Shown here one piece after another: positions 1 through 10,800 of a stretch of 64,000 nucleotides of DNA; positions within the stretch are counted from its first letter, which is position 1, and the number at the start of each line of letters is the position of its first letter. Made by a program: the position numbers and the translations under genes. The stretch covers positions 930,001 to 994,000 of the forward strand of contig CAWBOY010000004.1 in NCBI GenBank assembly GCA_963790585.1, given 5' to 3'. A model generated the notes under the pieces. That model made no database searches. It saw only the letters and a list, made by a program, of their open reading frames with translations, and was not told the DNA's origin. This stretch comes from CAWBOY01 sp963790585 (GTDB lineage Bacteria > Planctomycetota > Planctomycetia > Gemmatales > Gemmataceae).

Positions 1-542
1 CTGGCAGGTCCACTTTACCAGAACGGCGTAGGCCCAAGGCAATAGCCTCTGCGCGGGGTTGGAAACCATCGCCTGCCATGTTGTGCATACGACGTGGGTG
101 GTGTTTCCAGCTGGGCAGCGCTGCGATGGATCGGCTGGGTCCAGCATGTACCAATCGAATGCTATCTGGTATCGACCGACAGCGTTTGGAAGCGCGTTGG
201 CAAGGGCCAACGTCACGGGCTGGGACAATCCAGTCGCTGCATCAAATACCAGATTAAAGTTCTGTTCTGCCAGACCAGAACGGGATCCCGCTGCGCCGAT
301 GGTATACGCACCGTCAGCCGCCGACGTCGCCTGAAATACCGCTCGGATCTGTGGGTTAGTCCCCCGGACGTAGGCAACTAACTCGTTCCGGCCCTTAGCG
401 TTCCACTCAGGCGTCAACCCAACTACCGAATCCGTAACGTGATCCCGCAGGCGAATTGCCTGGCCGCCGGAAAATCGAAGTGGACGCTGTGTATTTTAAC
501 GGAAGCGACGAGAGTTTGGGCAGCCGGAATCGCCGAACTCAT
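1..542 (-). CDS. Hypothetical protein, 5' part only, one frameshift
   Basis: This reading frame runs off the left edge of the window. A likely ATG is at 540-542. The frame is coherent protein-like sequence (GQAIRLRDHVTD, then ELVAYVRGTNP, QIAFDWYML, and THVVCTTWQ near the edge), but a one-base shift in the run of four A at about 471-474 separates the first 24 codons from the rest. The late pattern of a G-x-T-T-H-x-V stretch followed by WTC recalls bacterial proteins of unknown function with a protease- or transglutaminase-like tail; that is only a resemblance. It is the third gene on the minus strand after the TIR gene, so it may be part of the same operon. Function not assigned. Confidence 0.5.
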
Positions 543-591
543 AAAGCTGCCCCCAACGCTTTGCGTCGGGCGGCTGGAGGACGCCGCCCAT

Positions 592-935
592 CTAGACAAG
601 GTAGCGTGCTTCAGGACCGTTTTCAAGCGGGGTCACGACGGACGAGAAATGGGGGGAGATCACTGCTTCGGCCGCGCTTTTATTCGGCACGTCGCCGATT
701 TTGGCCGCAATTCTATTAACGGCCACGTCTTCGTCTCGGGCGAGCCAAAGGACGCGATTGGAAACTTCGCCGACTCTCTCGTCATCGCTTTCCAGCGACG
801 GACGTGTTCCTCCGTCAGGATCGCAAGGGCGCAATCATTTATCGTCTTGTCCTCTGCTGGTTCCTTAATCGTGTACGGTTGCACGAAAATCTTAGAAGCG
901 ACCCTAAAACGGAATGTCGTCGGAAGTCGGCCCAA
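592..935 (-). pseudogene. Small hypothetical gene with a frameshift
   Basis: Two overlapping minus-strand frames read as one protein if a single base is corrected at about 790. The first part reads EPAEDKTINDCALAILTEEH and VRRWK; the second continues DDERVGEVSNRVLWLARDED and ends in PEARYLV at 592. The start is unclear: a TTG at 935 or a GTG a little further in, either close to or overlapping the end of the TIR gene. About 105 residues in the repaired form, no recognised domain. It lies between the TIR gene and the partial gene at the window edge, all on the same strand with short gaps, which suggests co-transcription. Either broken or affected by a sequencing indel. Confidence 0.4.
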
Positions 936-1753
936 TGGGCGCCGCTTGCGTCGTCTTTCTCGTTAGTGCCAGCTTGTCTTGGTTTGCCTCAAGCCAGTGC
1001 CAACCTTCGTCCGTAACAAGCACAGCAGGGTATTCATCGTTCTGGTCCGGTTCAAAAGACGTTTCGACAAGATTCTTGCGTCGGAGCATGTTCAGGCGCA
1101 AGAGCAACAGCAACGCCACGATACCCGGCTGTTTCGAGTTTGTTCCGAATGGAGGAAACGAACACCTTTTCGCCCGGAGAGGAGGTTTGTTCAGCGACCT
1201 CAATAAAAGTCGCCAGTTCATGCGGCGACAGTCCATCCGTCATTGGAACCGGTGAACTCGCGGCCATCTCCTCGAAATGACGAGATGTAGCCTCGAATTC
1301 ATTCACGACTGAGACGAATTCCGAAAAGTCGACCTGCGGCAGCGTGCATCCAACCACCTTAGTAAGTACAGCGAAAATCAGTTTCAGTCCGGCTTCTTCC
1401 GTGGCAGTGGCGGCTTGCAATGTGCCGAACGGAGCAGGCAGTTTTGTTGGAATCATTCCTGAATGACAGAGTGGGATCACCGGGATGTCTCGTACCCAAC
1501 CGCTTCCGCCTTCAAAATTGATCCACGGGCGTTTCACTGAGTCGGGACTGGCAAGGATGATCTCGACGGCGCAGTTCTTCAGGGCATGAGTGATCCCCTC
1601 AAGCCACTTTCGTCCCAGCTGGATGCTCGTCGGGTCCGAGGAAACAAAGACCTCGATCATGTCCAAAAACGTTAATTCAACCAGCCGCTTCAACGCCTGG
1701 GCGATCTCTTTTTCTTCCGTAATGTGTGAGATGAACACGAGCGGTTTTGACAT
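904..1753 (-). pseudogene. TIR-domain protein, frameshifted near its C-terminus
   Basis: The start ATG at 1751-1753 has a good ribosome site (AGAAGGTGG) just upstream; a longer start at 1801 lacks one. Residues 1-130 form a TIR domain: KPLVFISH opens strand A, FVSSD follows, and W77 with E81 in PWINFEGG sits where the catalytic glutamate of NAD-cleaving TIR domains lies. The tail looks like a winged-helix (RNKLETAGYRG, then LLLLLRLNMLRRKNLV and VTDEGWHWLEANQ), but the two halves are in different frames, with the shift at about 1100-1125. Bacterial TIR proteins often act in anti-phage abortive infection by NAD depletion; that role here is inferred from the family. Repaired length is about 283 residues. 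Decay or an assembly indel are both possible. Confidence 0.7.
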
Positions 1754-1874
1754 GATCCACCTTCTTTCCAATTCAGACGCATCTTTCTTGCCCACGGTCA
1801 TTCCGAAAACAACGGCTGGCCTTGTAAGGGGCCACTCTTCTCCCTCGCCGCCACGACCGGCTGCGAGATGGCGA

Positions 1875-2852
1875 TCACTCGGTCAGCAACCTTGCGATGC
1901 TCCACGAGCATGGCAAGGGCGAGAGCGGCTTGCCTTTCGATTCCCATCGGCTCAGGTCTTCTTTGCCGTCGCCATAGGTCTGGTCAGCGTCGAAAAGTCG
2001 ATGGATCACGGCGGCAGCAGGCACTCGCAAATTGATCGGGATCGTGAACCGCTCCTGGTGCGCCGCCGCGTTCGGAATGACTTTCACGGCCTGTAGTTCG
2101 CCGGGCGGCGGAGCGTCACCAAAAGGCGCGGCGCCTGGAGCCGTCGCTTCACTTCCTTCTTGTGGGCCAGTGCCGCTTCCAAGTAGACCACTGGCGTCCG
2201 CAGACGGCGAGTGCAGGCAAACAGCGTGGCCCGGAAGCTGGCCGCAGGGAAGGCACTGGTGATGATCATCTCGACCGTGCTAAAGCTCAGGCGTCGCTTT
2301 CCTTTGCTCGCCTTCTGGACCTCCGGATGGAAAATCGGTTCGTAGAAGCCGACGTGTCCGGCGATTTCGTCCATCAACCGCTCGACGGGATCATGTTCGA
2401 AGCGGTACACTGGCTCAAGCATGTCGGCATGGCTCGTCATGCGCTGGGCAATCTCATGCCAGCGAGTGAAGAAGCGGCGAGCGAGCTAGCTTGCTGCCAC
2501 GGCAATCAATCACGGTGACTAAGCGATCAGGGCAGTCTGCCCCAGCGTTCCGCCGCTGCACCAACGCCATGTGGGTCACGTTGTCGGCGTCATCGACCTT
2601 CGTCCGCATCCCGGTAAAGTCGAAGTCCTTCTTGCCCTCTGCGTAGACCTCGGTGAGTCGGCCAAAATCCTCGTGGCTCCTGATCTCCTCGAAGACCATC
2701 TGGAGCCTCTCTGTGGCGAGCGATTCGAGGGCGTTTATGGTAGAAACGCTACCGGCCTCTTCCACCCAGCCATCGATGCGACGACGGCAGTATTCAAGGA
2801 TGCCGCCAACGGGCGGACCACCGCCGCCGAGTTCTTCGGCGAGGGCAGCCAT
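1875..2852 (-). pseudogene. Unknown protein gene broken by at least two frameshifts
   Basis: Three consecutive minus-strand frames join into one product. Part 1 starts at the ATG of 2852 and runs through TVIDCRGSKLAR; the continuation RRFFTRWHEIAQRM is in another frame, with the shift near 2480 where CTCG is doubled. Part 2 continues to about 2095, where a second shift leads to part 3 (VKVIPNAAAHQERF, PINLRVPAAAVIHRLFDADQ, TYGDGKEDLSR), ending at 1875. The coherent composition across the joins argues that this was a real gene of about 325 residues. I do not recognise the family. The region lies upstream of the TIR operon on the same strand. Confidence 0.5.
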
Positions 2853-3066
2853 AGAACAAAGCCCCGGTGATTGCTGCTTGAACAGCGGGATGTAATGACG
2901 ATCAAACCGCTACGGTCCGGATGTCGGAGCGGTCGCTTTTGCCAAGTACGTCGACCTCGAATAGTCTACGAGGCTTCCTGACGGCCCACAATGATCTGCA
3001 TCAACAGGTTCCGCGGCATGGCTCAACGTCGGCTGCAAATCCTTCGCCACCTTCCCGGCGTATATA

Positions 3067-3110
3067 CCGATCCCGGCTAGGCCTCTACGACGGGGCCTAG
3101 CCGGGATCGG
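3067..3110. repeat. Perfect 17-bp inverted repeat with 10-nt loop
   Basis: The arm at 3067-3083 (CCGATCCCGGCTAGGCC) is the exact reverse complement of 3094-3110, around the loop 3084-3093. There is no T-run after either arm, so it is not a standard intrinsic terminator. It could be an RNA stem, an operator or a processing site. Confidence 0.8.
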
Positions 3111-3222
3111 ACGTGGGTTTATGCTGACGGGACCTGGGTAACACCGGGTGTGAGTCACGGTCCGCCGATGCAGCGCGCACCGCATTCAGAAATTGTCGCA
3201 ATTTGGCGAGCCCGTGATAAGC

Positions 3223-3430
3223 ACTCGAACACCAAAGTCATCTCAAGCAATGTCGCCATAACATCATGCCAAATATGCGGTTGTTGAATAAGCACCCGAG
3301 AGAGTCTCTAGAGACGTGTTCGAAAACCGTGACACACAGGGAGCTATCTGATCCGCAGCGGAATTGCGCTGCCAACGGTTAACCCAAACGGCCGAGAGAT
3401 TCGTCTCTCGGCTTTTGGCGTTTTTCCGCA
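3223..3430 (+). ncRNA. Candidate structured RNA, copy 1 (also at 62.2 kb)
   Basis: This stretch is conserved, with scattered substitutions, at 62224-62430. It contains three foldable elements in order: the palindrome GTCTCTAGAGAC (3304-3315), a stem GCAGCG/CGCTGC (3355-3372), and a 9-bp stem GCCGAGAGA/TCTCTCGGC closed by a TTCG tetraloop (3391-3412) followed by TTTT. In the other copy the middle stem gains a seventh G-C pair because both sides change, which supports real base pairing. No open reading frame is conserved between the copies. Most likely a small RNA or the 3' part of a mobile-element transcript; no known family recognised. Confidence 0.5.
3391..3416 (+). terminator. Intrinsic terminator with UUCG tetraloop
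   Basis: A 9-bp perfect stem, TTCG loop, then TTTT. The identical sequence occurs at 62397-62422. Confidence 0.75.
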
Positions 3431-3942
3431 CTTTATACGGCATTTTCGAGTTTCCGGCGGTTCTCGCCGATATCTCTGGTTCGAACCGCTACACTCGGGG
3501 TCCATTTGCAACCCGTAAGGTCGCGGATGGACCCCGGGTGAGACTCTCGAAGTCTCTCACCGCCGGTTAACACCGGCACGAAAAGAGTTAACGAGACGAT
3601 CGCAAGCGGGCCCCGAATGAAACACTCGAACTCGCGCTTTCCCTTAACGGATCGGGTCAAAGGCTTACTCCGGCCTGCCCACCCGGCTCATAAACAGTAC
3701 AAATATGCTCTGTAATCGATCCAGAACAACCCCGTTGCGCGCTGCTAGATAGTCAATGCGGTCGTCGCATTACCCAAACGAGTCGGAAAGTACCCGGTTT
3801 TTGAGTACGATCCTCGGAGTTCAATTTCCTTTGAAGCTGAGCAGTTGATCGTCTTTTTCGTGGATTCGCTATCGGGGATCGTGGATAGATATAGTTCCGA
3901 TAAATTGTCGATCGAGTTGCTCCGTTCGGATGGGAATCATCT

Positions 3943-6900
3943 ATGCTACCGCCCTCTGACGATGCCACGCTAACCGTGCCGCCTGCCCCCTCAAATCCCA
4001 GCGATATCGTAACCCTGCCGCCGAGCGGCAGCGATCAGGCGATCACGCCGTCGGCCGATTCGCAATCGCTACAAACATTTCCGCCTAATACCGATCCCTT
4101 GGCGACGTTGCTTCCCCAAAGCGCAGGCTCCGTCGCCCCAAAGATCGATATGGTTCCCGGCTACGAGTTGCTTTCGGAATTGGGCCGCGGCGGTATGGGC
4201 GTTGTCTACAAGGCGCAGCAGCGGGCGGCGAAGCGCATCGTCGCTCTCAAGATGATTCTGTCCGGCGGCCATGCCGGGCAAGCCGACCGCGATCGCTTTC
4301 GCACCGAGGGCGAGGCGATCGCTCGCTTGCAACATCCCAACATCGTGCAGGTCTATGAGGTTGGCGAGAACAACGGCGTTCCGTTCTTCAGTCTGGAGTT
4401 CTGCGCTGGCGGCAGCCTCGACAAGCGCCTGGCCGGCACTCCCATTCCACCGCGCGATGCCGCACGGCTCGTGAAATTGTTGGCCCGCGCCATCCAAGTC
4501 GCTCACGAACACAACGTCGTCCACCGCGATCTCAAGCCGGCCAACGTCCTGCTTGTGGATGACCCTGATACGCCATTGGGTAAGTGCGAGCCAAAGATCA
4601 CCGACTTCGGCTTGGCCCGCAAGACCGACGAGGCTGGTCAAACGGCGAGCGGTGCGATCATGGGCACGCCATCGTATATGGCCCCCGAACAAGCCCGAGG
4701 GAAAGGTGCGGCCGTGGGGCCGAAGGCGGATATTTATTCGCTGGGGGCGATTTTGTATGAGTGTCTCGTGGGTCGACCGCCCTTTAAGGCGACGACGGTG
4801 TTGGACACGATCATGCAAGTGGTGACGGTGGAGCCGGTGGCTGTGCGGCAACTGCAACCGAGTACGCCTGTTGATTTGGAGACGATATGTCTCAAGTGTT
4901 TGGCGAAGGAGTCGGCAAAACGGTATGCCTCGGCCAAGGATCTGGCCGAGGATTTACGGCGGTACTTGGCGGGGGAGCCGACATTGGCGCGGCCCGTGGG
5001 GGCGATGGAGCGTGGGTGGCGGTGGTGTAAGCGGAATCCGGTGGTGGCATGTGGGGCTGCGATTATTTGCGCGGCTTTGGTGAGCGTCGTCGTTCTCGCG
5101 CTCCTGGTTGCCCAAAATGCTCAGGCCGTGGCCACGTTGGAGAGCGAGAAATTTCGCAGGGAAGCTGTGGTCGAAAAGGAGAACTCTCGTAAAGACGCTC
5201 AGCGCTTGCAAGCGTCACTTTTCGAGCAAGCACGTGCGGAACGATTACTTGGCAACCGCTGGCGAGCGATTGAGTTAATCGAAGAAGCTGCGGGAAAAGG
5301 GACAAACGAATCGCTACGTGAGGAGGCCATCCAGGCCATTACCTCGTCTGGTGTTCGCTTTGTTCGGGATGTCTTTCCCGATTGGGAGCATTGGGGGAAA
5401 GGGGGAGATACACTCGATTTGTTCACCAAACAAATTCCAGAATACTCCTTCCCCGAAAGAGTTTCAACGGGTGATTATTACGTCGAGCCTGAGAAGGGAC
5501 CGGACAATCGAGTGGAGCTGCGATTTGGAGATAAAAAACTTGGAGTGCTACCATCCTCTCTCGGACTTCCGAAAAAGGCCTGCCTGTCATCGGATCTTGG
5601 CTGGCTTGTGTTTCGTGATGTAACGGAACCCTCATTGATGCGACTTTGGGATTGTAGATTGCAACGCCTTCAAGGTCGATTTTCCAGCAGTGGCGATTTG
5701 GCGATGCTTGGCAATATTAAAGGGACTCTTTCAGGAATCGCCTTCTCACCCGACAATTTGCTCATAGCTTCAACTTACGCACGTGGCGGCGAGGATGTTC
5801 TGGAGGTCAACGAAGTTAACTCGCAACGCACCATTATGGCTCGGGAAGGCTTTCTTGCAATTTATTGGAGTCGTGATGGAAAATTCTTGCTCAGTTGTAG
5901 CCGTCGATCACCGGCTGATTCTAGATCGTTCTCGGAATCGGGGATCGGTAATCTCGACTCCGTCAAACCTAGAGCTGCGGCTGCACAGATCTGGGCGGTT
6001 TCCTGTCCCGTTCCTGTCTATCAAGTTCGCGAGCCAGTTGAGTGGCTTAAGTTTCGGGCGGACGGTCGTTTGCTCGCCGTAAATGACACTGCCTGGGATG
6101 TTACACTCGGCAACGATCGAATAGCACTTCGCCAAATAGCTCTACCAAATGCAGGTTTTCAAGTCGGGTTTCATGAAGATGCAGTTTGGGGGGTATCTTC
6201 GTTTAGGGAAATTAACTCGGAACGTGATCAGAATCGCCAATTTGATGAGTACCGCCAATGGGATAAGTCAATGGCAGCGGCCATATTCTTATCCCATTTT
6301 TCGCTAGATGGTGGCCTAGGCTCGATTGCAAAAATCAGCGGATTCTTTGCCGATATCGGTCCAGTAAGCTGGGAGCGGCCCAAGGTCGTACAACTCCTGC
6401 CGGAAAATCAGGAAGCCATTCTAATGCCGTCAACAAACCAACATTGGAGATTCCGGTTTACCCCGCGGAATGAACTCGGTTTTTCCTATGTTACGCAGCC
6501 TTACCGAATAGCTTGGAGCGCTGACGGATCGAAATTGTTGGCGATATTAAGGACTGGTTGCCATTCCTGGCGTTTTTTGGACATGAACAAGCCCGGTCGC
6601 TGGGTTCCGGGTTCCGTCATCTCTCATATTGATAGCCTTGTCGAGGCCTGGGACATTCCTTCAGGTAGGCGACACCTGCTAACATTTCCGAGCCGGAATT
6701 GGAAGGACATTGCTTGGCAACCGGCGGGCCGAAGCTTTGCCACTGCGAGCGAGCAAGCCATTCAGATTTGGGATCTTGCTTCCGGGGTTGAACTTGTCAA
6801 AATCTCCGACGGGGATTTCGATCGCGTACTTTGGAGTAAGGACGGCCGATATCTACTGACCATGAACGCGGGTAAGAAAGCCGCCGTATACAAGGTCGAA

Positions 6901-7200
6901 GGAAATGAAGTCCGAGTTTGGTCGACCTCTCCGAAAGATTGGTCCGCGTTCACCCTCTCGGGCGAAGGGCGCTACGTCATCTCCGGCGGCGAAGACGGGC
7001 TTCTTCATGTCCTCTCTGTCGAATCTGGCAAAGAGGTTGCCCGCTGGAAGGCTCACGATTCGGCTGTGACGGCTATGACGTTCAGTCCCGACGGGAAACT
7101 GCTCGTTTCCGGGGCGCGGGACGGAACTCTCCGTGTCTGGAATCTTCCTTGGATTCGCAGTGAACTGGCCAAACTCGGGTTGGACTGGAGCGATAAGTAA
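3943..7200 (+). CDS. Membrane Ser/Thr protein kinase with WD40-like C-terminus
   Basis: 1,085 residues. A Pro/Ser-rich leader of about 70 residues is followed by a Hanks-type kinase domain (about 73-345): glycine loop GRGGMG at 81-86, catalytic lysine K103, HRDLKPAN with D196, DFG at 221-223 and the APE-like APEQ at 247-250, so all key residues are present. A single membrane span lies at about 368-390 (ACGAAIICAALVSVVVLALL), then a short coiled region, then about 600 residues of degenerate beta-propeller repeats; the last ones are clear (GRYVISGGEDG, FSPDGKLLVSGARDGTLRVW). This kinase-membrane-WD40 layout is common in Planctomycetota and is thought to sense and signal at the membrane; the substrate is unknown. 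The gene stands alone. The middle part is less GC-rich than the kinase part. Confidence 0.93.
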   Translation: MLPPSDDATLTVPPAPSNPSDIVTLPPSGSDQAITPSADSQSLQTFPPNTDPLATLLPQSAGSVAPKIDMVPGYELLSELGRGGMGVVYKAQQRAAKRIVALKMILSGGHAGQADRDRFRTEGEAIARLQHPNIVQVYEVGENNGVPFFSLEFCAGGSLDKRLAGTPIPPRDAARLVKLLARAIQVAHEHNVVHRDLKPANVLLVDDPDTPLGKCEPKITDFGLARKTDEAGQTASGAIMGTPSYMAPEQARGKGAAVGPKADIYSLGAILYECLVGRPPFKATTVLDTIMQVVTVEPVAVRQLQPSTPVDLETICLKCLAKESAKRYASAKDLAEDLRRYLAGEPTLARPVGAMERGWRWCKRNPVVACGAAIICAALVSVVVLALLVAQNAQAVATLESEKFRREAVVEKENSRKDAQRLQASLFEQARAERLLGNRWRAIELIEEAAGKGTNESLREEAIQAITSSGVRFVRDVFPDWEHWGKGGDTLDLFTKQIPEYSFPERVSTGDYYVEPEKGPDNRVELRFGDKKLGVLPSSLGLPKKACLSSDLGWLVFRDVTEPSLMRLWDCRLQRLQGRFSSSGDLAMLGNIKGTLSGIAFSPDNLLIASTYARGGEDVLEVNEVNSQRTIMAREGFLAIYWSRDGKFLLSCSRRSPADSRSFSESGIGNLDSVKPRAAAAQIWAVSCPVPVYQVREPVEWLKFRADGRLLAVNDTAWDVTLGNDRIALRQIALPNAGFQVGFHEDAVWGVSSFREINSERDQNRQFDEYRQWDKSMAAAIFLSHFSLDGGLGSIAKISGFFADIGPVSWERPKVVQLLPENQEAILMPSTNQHWRFRFTPRNELGFSYVTQPYRIAWSADGSKLLAILRTGCHSWRFLDMNKPGRWVPGSVISHIDSLVEAWDIPSGRRHLLTFPSRNWKDIAWQPAGRSFATASEQAIQIWDLASGVELVKISDGDFDRVLWSKDGRYLLTMNAGKKAAVYKVEGNEVRVWSTSPKDWSAFTLSGEGRYVISGGEDGLLHVLSVESGKEVARWKAHDSAVTAMTFSPDGKLLVSGARDGTLRVWNLPWIRSELAKLGLDWSDK

Positions 7201-7391
7201 GCTACAGCGCGGAAAGACGAGGCACATTCCGCGATTGTGTCACCTCGATACACCACTCGGCTATTGTCAAATGATTGAGTTGCAGGATGCTGAACCGCCA
7301 CTCCACTTAATTAAACAGCCGCGCGCAACGGCTTCACGCACGATCTCGAATGGACCCCGTCTGAAAAGACTCGAACTCGAGAATTTATACT

Positions 7392-7836
7392 TCACGCGGC
7401 CAGCAGGGAGACATCCTCGAATTCATGGAAGCGGAGCGTCATCAGGGACGCTAGGCTGTCGGCGTGAGCCGTCGGAACTCCGTCCAACACGTCCTGAATC
7501 GCGGCTCGGTACTCCGCGAACGTCGGGTGCTACCGCACATAGATCGACGTCCGCTTGGCGAACCGCTAGAGCCGCTCGATGAGGTTAAGGTTTGAAGAGT
7601 ACGACGGTAGAAACAGCAACTCGATCCCCAAGGTGCGGGCCAACTCCTGGACCGCCGCGTTTCGTTGATCGCGGGCGTTGTCCAGGACCAGGAACAGGAC
7701 GTGGCCGCAACTGGATACGGCCCGATCGAGGCGAGGTTTCAGCTGCGTGTCGAGGAATGCCTTCTGGTCGGCAACGTGGTCCGGGAGGTTTTTTTGGAGG
7801 GACCAGGATGGCCCAGACCAGGGAAGTGTGGCGGGC
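7392..7836 (-). pseudogene. IS630-family transposase remnant (C-terminal part)
   Basis: Read on the minus strand, this is the DDE_3 C-terminal half of an IS630-type transposase: FLVLDNARDQRNAAVQELA, then GIELLFLPSYSSNLNLIERL, then HPTFAEYRAAIQDV and a final EFEDVSLLAA. TAG stops replace expected tryptophan and another residue after IERL and IYVR, and no N-terminal half remains, so it is dead. It directly abuts the stop codon of the lyase gene at 7837. A second remnant of the same transposase end lies at 11780-11836 in the opposite orientation. Confidence 0.8.
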
Positions 7837-10800
7837 CTATTTCGCTTTCACATGAACGGTGGCCGGAGGCGAAATGCCTCCCGCGTTCACGGCCGTGATC
7901 CTGTAGTAGTAGCCCTTGGCGGGGTCCAGAATTTTCGTCAGATCCTTGGGTGGCTTCTTGTCGTCGTTCTGGTCGGTGTATGTCGCCGAAGAGACGGTAG
8001 TGGTGAAGTCGTCGGGCCAGCGGAACGGCCCGTCCGGGTTCGTGGAGCGGTAGAGCACATAGCCCGTCGCCCCTGGCACTGGCGACCATTTGAGCGTAAT
8101 TCCGTGGCCCTGACGATTCTTGATCCATGCGCCGTTCGGCGATTCCGGGGCCGTCGCGGGCGGGGCCGGCAAGGGGACGGCTTTCACCGAGACCGAGGGA
8201 ACGCTGCTCCCTGCGGCATTCGTCGCCACGACGTGGTACCTGTAAATCTTGCCGTCCGTCGGTGTTCGATCCATGAAGGTCGAGAGTGTCGTCGCATCTT
8301 CCAGAAGGATCGTGCGGAGGGGATACGTGCCGCCGACCCCATCTTCGTAGAGCGTTGTGCGGAAGACGCTGTGGTAGTCCGCGCCGGGGAGGGCGTCCAA
8401 CTCAGGGCAACGCGGTTATGGCCCGATTCGACAACTTTCAGTCCGGTCGGAGCGTTCGGGGCCTTCGCGGGTCGATCCGCCGACGGCGTGACGCCGGGGC
8501 TTGGGGCGGAGTTCGCACTTGTCCCATTAGGGTTCACAGACTGAACCACATAGTGATAGTTCGTGCCGTTCACGGTGGTGGCGTCCGTATACGCCGCCGT
8601 GCTCGGGCCGCTGCCGCAGACGGGGCCCGTAATTTCCGACGCCACGGAAACGTAACCGCCCTCCGGCGTCGTGGACCGCAAGATGCTGTAACCCGTCGCG
8701 CCCGGTACCAACGACCAGCAGACCAATGCCCGACCGTTCCCGGCATACGCGGCGACCTTCGCCGGTTCGGGCGGCACATAGCCCGTCAACTCCAACCGCA
8801 GATAATCCACCATGAGGTACGCGACCAAGCTCTTGGCGTTCTTCGTTATGGTAATGGTGTTAGGCCCGGCGCAACAGGTTCGCCGGAAAAGTGATCCGCT
8901 CGTCCGAGAAAGGGCCGTGGTCGCCGAAGTGGATGCTGCTGTTGTCGGAATAAGAGGGGTTGAAGCCGCCGACGCCGTTATTGCGCGGGTTTACTTCGTC
9001 GGTGAACGGATTGGGCTTGGCCGTCACGCCGGCCACGGTGGCGAGGTCGGTGCCGTTCACCCGGACGACGACGTGGCCACTATCGTCGCCGGCGCAACCA
9101 AGGTAGATCGAGGCCTTCGCTCCGCTGACGGGCGCCTGCGCCAGCGCGAAGGCGATCGTGCCCGTACACGGTTGGTAAACCCCGTCGCGGCCCGGCAAGG
9201 ACGGCAGCACGTAGTTCCAATCAGTCGCCCAGCGGCTCTTGCCTACGGTATACGTCATGCCCTCGGGGAAGTCGACGGGAAAGTACATCTGCCCGCCCCA
9301 GATCGGAGTGGGGTAGCCGAGCTTCGGCGATTTTTCGGGTGCCCAGAAGTCTTCGCCGTGGCGGTATTTGCCCGCCTTGCGGTCGGGGTATCCCAGTTCG
9401 AAGACCGTTGCGCCGACCCGTGCCGGCGTCCAAGTCACGGTACCGAGGTCGGTGGCCTTTCCGGCCAACACTTTGACGGCGAACGGTTTCTCCGGCAGGT
9501 CGTAGAGGATCGGCGGTTGACCGCCGGATTGTTCCTGCGACAGGAAAGTGCCCGCCGCGCCTGGCCCAAAGGCCCATATCGTGTAGTTCGCGCTGGGCAG
9601 GACGTTGGGGATGGTGAAGTTGCCTTGCGCAGTCGGTTCGCGCGAAGAACTGGTAGGGCCGTAGCCACTTCTGGAAGTCGTAATAGCCCTTGACTGTGTG
9701 CGGTTGCTCGACGAGGCCGACCCATAGCCCGGACGGCGAGGCGTTGGGATTACCGTGATCCCGGATCACGAACTTCCCCTTCACGGTGCCCCGGCCCGCG
9801 GCCGGCACGTACTTGTCGTGCTTGAACCACTCGTAGGGCCACGCCTTCCTTTCCGCCTCCGCCTGCGCGAGGGCATCCGCGTACAGCGCGTGAGCCGCAC
9901 GGCGGGGGTCGTCGATCTCCGCCGGAACGTTGTTCATGTAGACGAACCACGTGCCGCACGTCTTCGTCCACTCCTCCCCAGCCGCGAGGAACCCGTCCGA
10001 ACCCATGCCGAGTTCCCCGGTGAGGATCGAGTTGTTCAACTCGCTATAGGGGTACACTCCGACGTCTCGCTTCATCGGGCCGCCGTTGCTGAACTCCATG
10101 TTCGTCATCATCCAGATGCCGACGTTCGAGCCGCCCTTGCCCACGCTGCTCCACCCCCAGGCCCGTTGGCCCGCGTGGTCCTGCGCGTAGATGAACTTGT
10201 CCGCGAACTCGCCGGCCTGGGTGCCGTCTAGGTTCACCGTGATCTCGTGGGGGGAATGGGGAACCGTTTTGTCGGTCCGAGTTCGGGTGCCAATGAACAT
10301 GTTCCGCGCGTCGTCCGCGCTTAGCCAGTTGAAGGATGGCGGCACGCGGGTAATAACGCCCCAGGCGCCCACCTCAAACGCGGCATCCTGCTTCCGGTGG
10401 GTCATGATCGCCGTGGAATAGTAGCCCGGCGAACCCCGCAGCATCGAGAAATGGGTTTCCATTACCCCGTTCGTTTCCGACACGCTGATGAGCTTTACAT
10501 CGGCGTAATTGCCTTTGTTGGTCGCCGGGTCGGTCGCCAGGGAATACTCGTAGGCCCCGTTGCCCAGCATGAATCCGCCGTAGTAATACTGCCCCTTGCC
10601 CAGCAGCATCTGGTTCGTCTGCGGTCTTCCCTTGCGGTCGCAGGTGTAAGTGACTTCGTTAAGCCGGGACGTCTTCTTAACGATCACGATGGAGACGATG
10701 CCGTTGGCCATCGTCACTGTGCCGTTGCCGTTGTCGGTGACCGTCACGTCCGGCCCCGCGCCTGTGCCGCCGCCCGGAAGATTCGCCCCCGCCGCGTTGG

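Larger units (their letters stand above)
2853..3942. other. Gene-free interval with hairpins and a structured repeat
   Basis: About 1.1 kb without a convincing gene. It holds a perfect 17-bp hairpin (3067-3110), a ~207-nt repeat with a terminator (3223-3430, copy 2 near 62.2 kb), and a looser hairpin around 3537-3562 (GGTGAGACT against AGTCTCTCACC). The last 200 bases precede the kinase gene and presumably contain its promoter, which I cannot identify. Confidence 0.6.

Noticed and set aside
439..966. Plus-strand open frame of 175 codons
   Set aside because: It is antisense to better minus-strand frames of the TIR-linked genes and has no ribosome site or family pattern.
3470..3500. Possible tRNA T-loop (GGTTCGAACC)
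   Set aside because: No acceptor stem, anticodon arm or CCA-compatible structure around it.
7678..8894. Plus-strand frames of about 200-290 codons
   Set aside because: Antisense of the FN3 repeats of the lyase gene.
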